Below, one piece after another: positions 10,411 through 19,815 of a DNA stretch of 24,279 bases. Source of the DNA: Neurospora tetrasperma FGSC 2508 (Eukaryota; Ascomycota; Sordariomycetes; Sordariales; Sordariaceae); the NCBI RefSeq assembly GCF_000213175.1, contig NW_009799099.1:831222-855500 (forward strand), read 5' to 3'. The notes under the pieces were generated by a model that saw nothing but the letters and a program-made list of their open reading frames with translations, was not told the origin of the DNA and did no database searches. The translations under genes and the position numbers were made by a program. Every line of letters begins with the position of its first letter. The first letter of the stretch is position 1.

Positions 10411-13168
10411 GGCGACCGATGATGCCTTTCTGGGAAAGGGCAAACACTGAGAGGGATAGGGGTATCGGAAGTTTGAGGGAATGAGATGTGTATCTTGAAC
10501 GAACAGTTGAAAGTGTGTGCGACAAGACGTAGGGAATTGGGATGTTGATGGAGAAGGGCAGCAGGATTGTGTTGGGAACCGAGCCGTGTTCCGGGCAGAG
10601 TTGATGGGGGGGTTATTATAACGTTAGGAACAGCCAGCAACCACAGTTACCCCCACGGAGTGACCTTCCATAGACATCACGACGTGAACTACCCGGAGAA
10701 AGAGCGATGGGTTACCCCTCAAGCTCTCACAGGAAAAGAGTCACGTTGGCGTCGTTCTGAGCGAGATGCCTTCTTGACCCTCCTATCATGATGACAGCGA
10801 GGAGGAAGCGACTCTGTTGAGGCAGGCAGAACCTCGGTCCCGCTGCGAGTACGGCCGTTCACCTGATGTAGAAGTTTCCTTGAGCGACTGCCCTGTCCAT
10901 TTCATCCTGCTGCCTCAAACAGGACGAATTGCTTCTCAGTGACACATCCACCCGCAAGTTTTGTCAGTACAACAAGTAGAGGTAGTCACGATCTGTCCCA
11001 TGCAACTGAATGGTGAAACTGAGCTTTCGTCATTGTCACCGCCATTGATCCGTCTCGTGCTACTGAAAGCGGCCGGAAGGACTCCCGTGAGCAGGTGTGA
11101 CTGATAACCTTGAGTCCCATTAGACACTCGTGAGATGGAAAGAGCTGGTTCTGTGTGAAACTAACAACGAACGACTGCCTCGTGATGTTTGCAAAAGTAA
11201 AGGTTCGAAGCCTGATGGAGAAGGAACTAAAGACTGACCTGAGTCACCGGATTGCTGATACCTGCCTACCTTAGGCAGAAGTTCAATCTTATCTTGAGAT
11301 CCAGGGGTACTTCTCAGTCGAGGAAGGAACGCCTTCTTGTTCCAAGAGCCCTTCGCCCAACCGTAACCCCTCCCTTGAGTACTTCTGGATCGCGCCTTCC
11401 CTCTCAATGTCAGACAATCTCTCTTCATGACGTTCATTCCCAGCTTCTTTGATTTTGGAGCAAACATTAGGTTCATCTTCGAATTATGTCCGAGTTCGAT
11501 CGAACTAGCTTGGGGCTTGGGATGTGTTCAGCCTGCCTGCAGTCTTAGTTCAGGCGTCTGGTGATCATCAGAAGTCGGAGAGTTGTAAGGGTTGTAAGGG
11601 TTGGAAGCGAATATGGAGCTACCTATTCAAACAATTAGGGGTTGATCAGCCCAACGATAAAGCTGCCTTGCATCTTCCCCGAGAGCCAAGCAACAGCATT
11701 CAAGACCTTTGGTTTGCTTCAATACACCAAGAAGCTAGAAGCAAGACCCATGTGTAAACAGACATGGTGTTATAACACTCATGTAACCAGCCTCACGTCT
11801 TCAGTATTGCTCAACTCACGAATGCTCGTGTCGATTGCCCACTGCTTGTTCACTCCTTTTAAAGTGCCTATTTTTGTTGCCATGGTAACGGACTGCGGAG
11901 TGTCCATCATCCGGTGTTGACATGCCTCCATTGGAGGTTGATAAGTGTGGTAATGTCTAATCTAGAAAATAGGTGCGCACTGGTCAATGCTACCTCTACC
12001 GACACTACCACCACCATCCTTTCCTTAGTCCCTTTTGAGTGAGACGCGCGGTTAAGTAGTCGGTAGCATCGCGGTGGGTAGAGGTAGCAGCCGTCGTCGT
12101 CGATGGTCGATTCGACACATGGGTGAAACACGGCGGCGATTGATGAGCTGACGACTTGGCGGCTCGAGACGCTGCTAGAAACAGAATGACGACCCAGCGA
12201 GGTGCCGCAGCGGTGATTGACGAGTCCCCGAACCCCACTGGGATAGCCCGACTTCGTAAATATCGAAACGGGTACAGTAGACTTAGTACGGGGTACCTAG
12301 GGCGGGGTGAGGGCGGACTTCAGTTGCTGTTCAATCCTCGGGCACTCTCTCGTCCGCGCCTAACGACTGTGCCTCTTGTTTCGATCAACTCGAATGGAAA
12401 GGGAAACGTGGAAGAGTGTCGAATTGTCATTTCCGACCTATCTCCAGGATGGAAGCACATTCATGGTGCTCACCAACCAGCTAGGTGGGAATACATACAC
12501 TACACTAGTGGTATGAGTTTGGGGCAGTGACACGTGTGGAGCTGCTGATGTGGGCTGGAACAGATCAACACCATTTCCTTAGCGGGTTTGGGGGATCCCT
12601 GTGCAATTCCAGGGGACGCAAATCGGCAGCGTCCCCGGGGCATGGCGACAGGGCAGTGCGTTCGCTTCGTTGTTGATGGCGTCGTTAAAACATGGCTGGC
12701 AGTGACTTCATACCCACTTTCCATTTGGGGACTGCTTTGCTTGTTGCCATTCATAGCCATATTTGATGGTCTTGTTTCCCCCGTCCATCCCGTGGCTGAG
12801 CCCATTCGTTGAGTTTCCCTGTTTCGTCGGCTTTTTTGGTTCAAGAAAACGTGCTCAGACGTCACAGTTCCCTTTACGTCTCTTTGCCCCCAACTACCGC
12901 ACCGGCCGCCCTAACAGGTCCCCTAGAACTACTCCCGTACTTACTCTCATTCCTGCTGGAAAGAGGTATCGATCGACACTGGTCGATATTAAAAAACTCG
13001 GGAAACTTCCCAACCAACTTCAACCCTTCAGACAGACGACTTCTTTAGCACGATCTCTACAACTATCTTGCTAGTAAACGACAGAAATATTCGAACGCAT
13101 TACGAGTGTTTGACGCCACCAACAACACTACATCAGCATTGTCGTCGTCTTCATCGCCCACATCAGTC
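10411..13168. other. Divergent intergenic region between protease and thioredoxin-like genes
   Basis: This 2.76 kb stretch lies between divergently transcribed genes and must contain both promoters. The protease leader (about 10411-10560) has no upstream ATG and neither does the thioredoxin-like leader (about 12950-13168). Open frames at 11120-11476 (minus), 12156-12530 (plus) and 12500-12865 (minus) lack domains, good starts or splice partners. I found no RNA gene or mobile element. Confidence 0.55.
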
Positions 13169-14489
13169 ATGGCAGTCTCAACAGATCAACCGCCTGCGAA
13201 TCCCATGTTCGCTACGAACTCATCGCGCCCAACGACCGCCGAGAAGGCGAACCCTAGCCTACCAGTAGAACCATCACAGAAATCATCATCACGACAACCA
13301 AGCTTTGTCCCGTCGCGTAAATCGGTTTCGAATTCGCCAATTGACGGCCCTCGCTTTTCAACAAGCGACAATGCCGTCGCCGCGCTGGACTTTCAGGGCT
13401 TTGTTGACAGCAACAACGACCTACCAAGCTTGGCCACCATAAAGAAGATCGAAAACTACCATGTTCTCGATCGCGACGGCAAGTCGCACACCTTCCGGAG
13501 TCTCTATACTGGCAAGCACGTTGCCCGGCGAGTCCTCATCATCTTTGTCCGCCACTTCTTCTGTGGTGTAAGTTCATGCCCTGCATTCTAGACCCCTCCT
13601 CCGTTCGACAAACATCATCTAACTTGCTCCTGCGAACTAGCAATGCCAAGAATACCTTCGCACCCTCTCTGCCTCCATAACCCCCGACGCCCTCCTCCGG
13701 CTTCCACTCTCGACCTTCATCGCCGTTGTTGGCTGCGGAAACCCACAGCTTATCGACATGTACGCCCAAGCAACCAACTGCCCATTCCCCATCTACGCCG
13801 ATCCCACCCGCAAGCTATACCAGGAGCTCGGCATGGTGCGTACCCTCGCGCTGGGCGAGAAGCCCGCCTACGTAACCAAGCACTTGATCAAATCTTCATT
13901 TGATTCGATCATCACAGGCATCAAACAGATCCCCAAGGGGCTGGCCAACAAAGCGGGAGACTTCAAGCAGATTGGCGGCGAGTTCTTGTTCGAACCGGTG
14001 GATATTCAGAGTCCCGTTAACGCCGTACAATGGGAGGATATGGAAAGGACACTTGAAAGGGCAACAAGGGAGAACAATGAAGCGGCTGCTGCTGCTGCTG
14101 CTGCCGAGAGGAAGAGGGACAGTTCCGGCTCAAGGCTGGAACCAGACTCTGACGACAAAGAGACCGGTCTAGGTAGCGACAGCAAGGGGACAATAACGAA
14201 GGACAAGAAGATCTTTGGCGGCCAAGGACACAGGCCGTCGGAAGCCAGCATCGATGGCAAGAACGAAGAAGACGAAGGCGAGGAGAAAAAAGTGACATGG
14301 TGTCACCGCATGAAGACGACGAGGGATCATGTCGAGATTCCTGAGCTTATGGAGGTGCTGGGGCTTGATGGGCAAGGGGAGCCCATCAAGGACTCCAGGA
14401 GGTGGTCCAAGGCGCTGGAAACAAGAAAGGGAACTGGGTTTAGCATGGCGCGTAGGATGAACACTATGAAGGCAGAGGCAGGAGCGTAG
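13169..14489 (+). CDS. AhpC/TSA-like thioredoxin-fold protein with CGQC motif
   Basis: Exons 13169-13567 and 13641-14489, with a 73-nt intron (donor GTAAGT, branch CTAAC, acceptor TAG, phase 0), give 415 residues. The first ATG in the leader is used (MAVSTDQPP). Residues 1 to about 85 are a Ser/Pro-rich disordered head. The domain runs from about 88 to 265: FVRHFFCGQCQEYLR carries a Cys132-x-x-Cys135 pair at the peroxiredoxin/thioredoxin active-site position, then VVGCGNPQLIDMY, FPIYADPTRKLYQELGM and KQIGGEFLFEP. This order matches the AhpC-TSA_2 (PRXL2/AAED1-like) family, cytosolic redox proteins of uncertain substrate. The intron falls between the first cysteine's glycine and the second cysteine. 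An eight-alanine run (281-288, GCT repeats) leads to a charged tail with a conserved-looking VTWCHRMKTTRDHVEIPEL segment near the end. Redox activity is inferred. Confidence 0.87.
14082..14105 (+). repeat. GCT trinucleotide run encoding poly-alanine
   Basis: One GCG, six consecutive GCT codons and one GCC encode eight alanines in the linker after the thioredoxin-like domain. It is a coding microsatellite likely to vary in length between strains. Confidence 0.85.
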
Positions 14490-15456
14490 GAAGGCTTTAT
14501 GTGCTCGCCGTTTGGACGAAAAAGAAGTAAAAGGAAGATGAGGAGGGGTTTGGTATCATCGGGGATGACAGGACCATGATGGCGAGAAAGGAGTTGATTA
14601 TTATAGGATCCTGACAGAGGCCTGAGGCAGGAGAGCAAGCGGGTGAAGACCTAGTTGACTTGGCATGGTGCATGTTGTTTTTTATTGTTTTCTTTGCTCA
14701 AATATTCCCACACGGCATGGCGGCTTGTTTTATATTCGCTTTTGTTTACAAGCATGATATTTGAATCAGATTGATACCACCCCGTTTAGGTTCATGGGTA
14801 CTTGCTCGATCGACTGTTCGTTTCCGTTTTGTTTTGGTCATTATCGAACCATTGCCGCGTTAGCCTCTGTCAAGCCCAGGGGTTGTCGGGTGTGGACAAG
14901 CGGCCTGACACTCGCCTTCAAGCGGTTCCTCTTCATTCTCTTCTGAGTGAGTATCTGTTAGCTCGATGGGTCGAAGTGATTTCCAAGCCAGAGAACTACA
15001 CTTGGCTAGAGTCAGTCATCTAGTTTATACCTGACTAGAAACCCGCCACCGCCGGTTGGTTTTTCTTCCTACATACCGCCTAGAACAGCTTACCGGTGGA
15101 TAGTATCACCATGGTCACACGAGGTCAAACGTTCCTGGCTGAGACAAGCCTTCGGAATAGATTTTGTGTTACGCCAGATACTCTACCTCAGGATCTTCAC
15201 CCCGCTTCTTGTGTTACTGGTTATTCATTCACCTCCCTGTTGGTTTATACTCCGTAACTCCGCTTTTTGTGTTCCGAATCTTCTTTCCAAGTCCAGAAGG
15301 AACATTAAAGCTCCGTATGCAGAGTAGGGAACCGAATTCATAATGAGCGAGCGACTTATCATGAGCATTCATTGCTTTTGTAACCTCGCCAGAATCCAGT
15401 TACTTCATGGGGCAATTCTCGCTGGACTTTCTCTAGAGTTCCCGTCGTTGTTCTAA

Positions 15457-16626
15457 GGTAGGTAGGCAGGTAGGTTCTGGTTGTATGTGAACGAAGAGAT
15501 TAACGTGCCAAGAAAACGCCCCTCCCCAGTCTAAGTAGTATCTGCAGAGAAATCTGTTCTGTCCTTCCTCCACCATCACTATTCTCTCTGTGATAGTTTC
15601 CTGAACCAAAAAAGGCAACGTACAGTACAGAGCAGAGACATTCTAGACTACCTACCGTACCTACGGGCGTAACTAACAGAAATAAGTAACCTCTTCCTCA
15701 TCTCGCTGGTCCACCCTCGCTGTCTTCCGTCGACGTGCTGTTGTCTTTCTTCAGTTCTGTCTCGGCTGCGTACGCTACCGCCGGTTGGCGCTGCCCTTTG
15801 TCGTTTTTCTGGTTCAAACTTTTTCTTTCTTTTTTTTTTTTTTTCCCTTTTTTTCTTTTTTTTTTAAGGGGGGGTGCTTTCCAGTTCTTTCTTGAATATA
15901 AGGTCGACCGGACAACTTACTGAACCTTGTTCTGGACTTTGGCTTTATGGGTACCTAGGTACTCACTCGGCGTGCTGTACACAGACACAGAAAGGGCCTT
16001 AGATCCTACCTAAACAGAAGAGATTCCGGTGAGTGTATTAGGAACAAGGTTTTGTCCGTTGAGCTACCTACCTAGGTACCTACCTACTTGCCTCATCAGA
16101 CTCGGAATGGAAGGTTGAAGTGTTCGAAGGTGCCTTGAGGTGAGATTCCGCGCGCACGCCGATGTTTGAAACTGGCTGAGACATGGGCTCGAAAGATGTC
16201 GTGGGACTGATTGTCCACGGCCGGAGACCAGCCGAAATGTCGTGGGGGGCTAGTTGGTTAGTTTGGGCCTAACAAGGTTGTTGGGGTAGAAGTAGTTTAC
16301 TCTAGAGGTAGGCAGGGGAATAAGAGTTGTGTATGAATGCGCTTCACAATCGCCTAGAATAGCTGGGAAGTTACTAACCTGGGTTATTGAAAGCCCGGTT
16401 TAGATGAGACCTGCTTCTAGGTATGCAGTTAGGTACCACACAGATGCGGTGTTGAGGAGGTAAAAGGAAGCAGAAAAGGCCGCTGACCGACTGGATCGAA
16501 GATGGAAGTTTGACATTCGTACGTTACGTGCATGTGGGCAAGGTATTGGGATGACGACGAGCCCAGGATATCTATCTCAATCAGACATGTATGTACTGGA
16601 CGTGAGCACATGTAGGCAGGTAGGCA
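15457..16626. repeat. Cluster of TAGGTA/TACCTA words
   Basis: Copies are seen at 15457-15475 (GGTAGGTAGGCAGGTAGG-like), 15648-15665, 15951-15962 (the 12-nt palindrome GTACCTAGGTAC), 16065-16087, 16306-16316, 16418-16438 and 16612-16626. They occur on both strands. Isolated copies also occur elsewhere in the window (near 2474, 5674, 7753, 11270 and 20757), always outside the coding regions I called. Confidence 0.6.
15819..15865 (+). repeat. Uninterrupted pyrimidine (T-rich) tract followed by a G run
   Basis: Forty-seven consecutive T/C bases, mostly T, are followed by AA and then seven G at 15868-15874. Such tracts are common in fungal promoters and can exclude nucleosomes. It lies about 1.15 kb upstream of the seven-TM gene start. 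Confidence 0.8.
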
Positions 16627-16901
16627 CAGAAGTCTGATTGATGATGAGGAACGAAGAAGCTATCCTGGTAGGATCAGAGACTGACATCCATGGATTATCT
16701 GGTGGACGGTGTCGGGGGCCGTGGACAAATTCATTAATCCCTAAAACTGAAAGAGGCCTCGGGTACATGGCAACTTTTACATTCTCTTTTACATCCTCAC
16801 CTCACCTTACCAGAGGAGAGACACTCTCAAACGACTACTTGCAACCCAACCTTGCTCAACCGTGCACCAAACCACCAAACCGACGACATCTCAAAGCCAA
16901 G

Positions 16902-16922
16902 ATGATATCTCTCAGATTGTGA
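16902..16922 (+). promoter_or_regulatory. Six-codon uORF upstream of the seven-TM gene
   Basis: ATG at 16902 has A at -3 (AAG before ATG), encodes MISLRL and stops at TGA, ending 85 nt before the main ATG at 17008. The good start context suggests it could be translated if it lies in the transcript, with re-initiation downstream. Confidence 0.4.
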
Positions 16923-17007
16923 AAACCTCGATTCAAGCGTTTAGTCTAGACACAACTCACCACACGATAACCTACCCGTACCTCTACCTCTACATACCAA
17001 CATCAAA

Positions 17008-18860
17008 ATGTCAATTACCCCTTCCTCCTCTTGTCTTGACTCTCCTTCCCTCCCCTCCACAACCGGCCTCGGCATCCGCCTCTCCTTCTACCTCCTCTGG
17101 ATCGGTCTCATCCCCGCAACGCTCCTTCGAACCCGCTCTCCGGCGCCCTATACCGTATTACGGGCCGCACACGCGATTCTCTGTTCTGCCGTGTTCATCG
17201 GGCTCGCTATGAAAGTGGTAGCCTCTTCTCCCGGTTCAGACACAGATACAGATACAGATAAGGTTGGATTCGGAGCGGTGGAGGTATACATTGCGACTTT
17301 GCTAGTTAGCGGTACAGCGTACATCACGCTGGGAGTAGTATTTTTGGCGGGGGTAAAGAGATGTCTTTTGAGTCCTGGTTCTGGGACTGGGACGAGGGAG
17401 GAGAAGGAGAGGCGGAGGGGCAGAGGTGGGAAGAAGAGGAGGAAGGAAAGTAGTAGGGATAAAGGAGTGAAGGAGAGGGAGGGGTGTGATTTGCTGGTTA
17501 TCATGGAGTTCATTCTCCTGCTGATGGTGTGTGGGTTTCAGTTGTGGTTTTGGTGCTCTGGGGTAGTTGGGTTGGTAAGAAGGAGAGATGAGAAACTTTG
17601 TGGGAAGCCGTATGGGTTCTTGTTTGCCAAAGTGGATTTGGGCAGTGTCGCGTTCAGAGCGTTCAATATAGCTGTGGTGTTGATAGTGTTGGTGGCTGGG
17701 ATGGTGATGGGAGTGAGGAGTTTGAGTGATGGTGGAAGTGAAGAGAAGAAGAGAAGGATGAAAAAGAGGAAGAGAGATGGGTACTATTTCTCCTGTTTTC
17801 CTTCAAATAAACGTCAAACCTTGCTGACCATAATAGGCCCTCTAACAGCTCAAACATGGATCAACTCCAACTCCTCTTTAACCTCCTCATCGCCACCGCC
17901 GTCCTTGTAGCCATCGAGCTCTCAATTCACTGGAACCGCGTCACCTCAGAAGTCAACAAAATCAACACCGCATCGCAACTGATTCCCCTCCTCTTCTGCC
18001 TCGTTCTCATTGCAGCTTGTATCGTCGATTGGTTCTCTTCAACATCCAACAGCAGTGGCGATAGGAGCCGTTCCAGCCGGAGCAGCGGCCGGGGAAGCCG
18101 TACCAGTGGGAGTGGAAGCGGTGGTAGTGGCAGTGGTGGAAGCAGGAGGAGTAGAAAAGAATCCCGTCGTCCTTCACGCTCTCCTGCGAGCAGCAGTAGT
18201 AGCAAGTCAAGCCCAGGACCGCCGCGACCGAGCAATTTCTTTCCTCCCGCACCACCGCCTCCAGCAGCTGGGCCAGGAGGATTCCGGCCTCCGATGCCGC
18301 CGATGCCCGGTATGCCGCCACCACCTCCATTTCCACCATTCTCTGGTTCAGGGCCTCCAGGTCCTTTTCCACCACTAGGATCGGCAATGTTTGGCGGCCA
18401 CGGAACGCGAACGGCGAGTGCCACCGGTAGTTATTCAGGCAGAGAATCCGACCGACATTCCGAGCATGAATCAGGCGATGATCATTCGTACCACTCCCAT
18501 TCCGAGCACGAGGAGGATCAACACAGCGAAGATGATTACCATCCAGATAGTATCGACGAGGAAGAACGTGGCGGAGGTGGTGGTTCGGCGCCTCCACCAC
18601 TAGCACCTGCACCGCCCGGCGCGTTTCCCTTCCCACCACAACCGCCACCACCAGCACAGTTCCCAGGTGCACCTCCTCCACTTCCACCCGGCTTCGGCCC
18701 CCCGGGAGGAGGAAGAGGAGGGGCTCCGCCTCCCGGCATGGTGGGAAGAGGAAGCGGTAGTGGGTCGCCGACTTTCTTTCCTTTTGCTCCTCCGGGCGGG
18801 GGCGCAGGGAGGGGGATGATGGTTCCGCCGCCTCTTCCGCCGGGGTTTGGTCCTAGGTAG
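17008..18860 (+). CDS. Fungal protein with seven predicted membrane helices and a long Ser/Pro/Gly/His-rich tail
   Basis: Exons 17008-17780 and 17837-18860 are joined across a 56-nt intron (donor GTACTA, branch CTGAC, acceptor TAG) in phase 2, giving 598 residues. The ATG has A at -3. Without the splice the two frames look like separate 300- and 334-codon ORFs. Hydrophobic helices lie at about 22-41, 52-71, 91-117, 161-190, 214-236, 269-288 and 304-323. A basic loop (about 129-158) separates helices 3 and 4 and another (246-256) separates 5 and 6. Helices 6 and 7 are joined by HWNRVTSEVNKINTASQLIPL, which resembles a pattern in uncharacterised fungal membrane proteins. The tail (325-598) is an SR/SG-rich block, Pro-rich block 1 (384-437), an acidic His-rich block (463-501), a Gly run, and Pro-rich block 2, with PPPLPPGFGP at 537-546 and again at 588-597. 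Pro-rich tracts of this kind bind profilin, SH3 or WW domains. A receptor or scaffold role is inference only. Confidence 0.85.
17237..17260 (+). repeat. GATACA-type hexanucleotide repeat in the seven-TM gene
   Basis: About three and a half copies of an (A/C)ACAGAT-like unit encode SDTDTDTD in the loop between helices 2 and 3. It is in frame, so length change would add or remove Asp-Thr pairs. Confidence 0.7.
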
Positions 18861-19240
18861 TACTAGATAGAGGTTTTCATCACGATGACACGACGTAAAG
18901 ATGGGATCACAAGTATACTTAGCACACGAAAAGATATTTGTGTAAATGCATTCGCATTCAAACGGGTAGACCACCCCGTTTCCAGAGGCGTGTCGTTACC
19001 CAATTCTATCCTAATCCTAGGTCATGTCGTCGTTCGTAACCGTAAATTTCTCAAATCCCCAACAAACGCCATGTAGTGCAATGATGAATATCCGCCGGTG
19101 TCCGTGAATTCCTTCCAGAGTGATTCTTCCCCGTCCATCCGCCACATCGTCATCATAATGCTCTTCTATAAACTTCTATTCCTCCCAGAGGTGGTGCTGA
19201 TGATGTTCAAATCAAAGTCCTTTTTCTGGTGTTGATGTCT
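18861..19240. other. Convergent 3' ends, no gene seen
   Basis: The plus-strand seven-TM gene and the minus-strand small-protein gene end towards each other 380 nt apart. The stretch should hold both 3' UTRs and terminators. No open frame here is supported. Confidence 0.6.
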
Positions 19241-19516
19241 TTACGAAGACGACTCCTTCTGGCCCTTGCCAACGTACTGCGCCTCGTCCTTGCCAACCTT
19301 GGAAAAGTCGACATTGGTCGTGTCGGTAGACGCGGGCTCACGGAGGCCAGCGGAGGCGCCCTCGCCCTTGGAAACATCGCCAGAGAAGCGGCCGCTGCCG
19401 ACGTCGACGGTGCGGGAGTCGGCGGATTGCCAGTCGGGGGCGACGGGGGGCTCCTCGGGAAGGGGAAGGTTGGCCTTGACCCTCTCGATCTTCTCGGCCT
19501 TGGACTCGTTGGGCAT
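19241..19516 (-). CDS. Small hydrophilic conserved-type fungal protein, 91 residues
   Basis: A single coding exon begins MPNESKAEKIERVKANLPLP and ends in GKGQKESSS. The spliced leader places AAA before the ATG, and the frame upstream of it has no other ATG before a stop. The protein is hydrophilic and charged, with no signal peptide, membrane helix or cysteine. A central SADSRTVDVGSGRFSGDV segment and a SKGEGASAGLREPA segment resemble short uncharacterised ascomycete proteins I have seen, but I cannot name a domain or function. The composition suits a small stress- or development-associated disordered protein. The promoter has a tandem CRE pair (19799-19815), a TATA-like site (19740-19747) and a 5' UTR intron, an architecture typical of highly regulated genes. 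It is convergent with the seven-TM gene and divergent from the invertase gene. Confidence 0.75.
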   Translation of the reverse strand: MPNESKAEKIERVKANLPLPEEPPVAPDWQSADSRTVDVGSGRFSGDVSKGEGASAGLREPASTDTTNVDFSKVGKDEAQYVGKGQKESSS

Positions 19517-19518
19517 TT

Positions 19519-19582
19519 CTGGGTGGGTATTAGTGTGTGTTTTACTTGATATGTGAGGGTATTCGAGAAGGAGGAAACTTAC
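19519..19582 (-). other. 5' UTR intron of the small-protein gene
   Basis: A 64-nt intron has donor GTAAGT, branch-like CACTAATA and acceptor CACCCAG. It ends two bases before the ATG, and splicing gives ATCAAAATG, a strong start context. Reading through unspliced DNA would need an upstream frame that has no ATG. Confidence 0.75.
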
Positions 19583-19739
19583 TGATGGTGGTTTTCTGCT
19601 TAGACGGGAGAGAAAAAGAGGTGATTTGAAGGGGTTTTCTGCGCTGGGCGTTTTGGCTTTGGTGATTTTGCTTGATTGGGATTGTTTGAAGTGTTTTGAT
19701 CTGTCAAGAGAAAGGTTATGAAGAGCAATCAAGTGGTTT

Positions 19740-19747
19740 CTTATATG
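19740..19747 (-). promoter_or_regulatory. TATA-like box of the small-protein gene
   Basis: CATATAAG on the minus strand lies about 50 nt downstream of the CRE pair and about 155 nt upstream of the 5' UTR intron donor. The spacing is reasonable for a core promoter, but the match is short. Confidence 0.45.
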
Positions 19748-19798
19748 CCTTCCTCAAGCTGTTCCTGAACAATTGTCAGAGGTGATCTCGATTGAATA

Positions 19799-19815
19799 TG
19801 ACGTCAGTGACGTCA
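19799..19815. promoter_or_regulatory. Tandem CRE/ATF sites (TGACGTCA twice)
   Basis: Two perfect TGACGTCA octamers (19799-19806 and 19808-19815) are separated by one G, flanked by ATTGA and TCAAT, so the whole block is nearly palindromic. CREB/ATF-type bZIP factors bind this octamer. In Neurospora, ATF-1 acts downstream of the OS-2 stress MAP kinase on such sites. The pair lies about 285 nt upstream of the small protein's ATG and far (2.3 kb) from the invertase start. Confidence 0.8.

Larger units (their letters stand above)
14490..17007. other. Intergenic region with TAGGTA motifs and a pyrimidine tract
   Basis: The 2.5 kb between two plus-strand genes holds the terminator of the thioredoxin-like gene and the promoter of the seven-TM gene. 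No protein-coding frame is supported. It contains the T/C tract at 15819-15865, repeated GGTAGGTA/TACCTACC words from 15457 to 16626, and a short uORF at 16902-16922. Confidence 0.55.

Noticed and set aside
11190-11215. GGTTCGAAGCC as a tRNA T-arm
   Set aside because: The flanking bases do not form a five-base-pair T stem, and no acceptor or anticodon arm is found around it. No other tRNA or 5S gene was seen.
15951-15962. Palindrome GTACCTAGGTAC as a transposon end or attachment site
   Set aside because: There is no matching distant inverted repeat, target-site duplication or transposase; it belongs to the dispersed TAGGTA words.
17927-18687. Gly-rich minus-strand open frames opposite the seven-TM tail
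   Set aside because: They are the complement of the Pro-rich repeats in the sense frame.
17856-18860. Separate gene starting at ATG 17856
   Set aside because: The upstream frame and this one join in phase through GTACTA...CTGAC...TAG, and the two helices after 17856 complete a seven-helix set.
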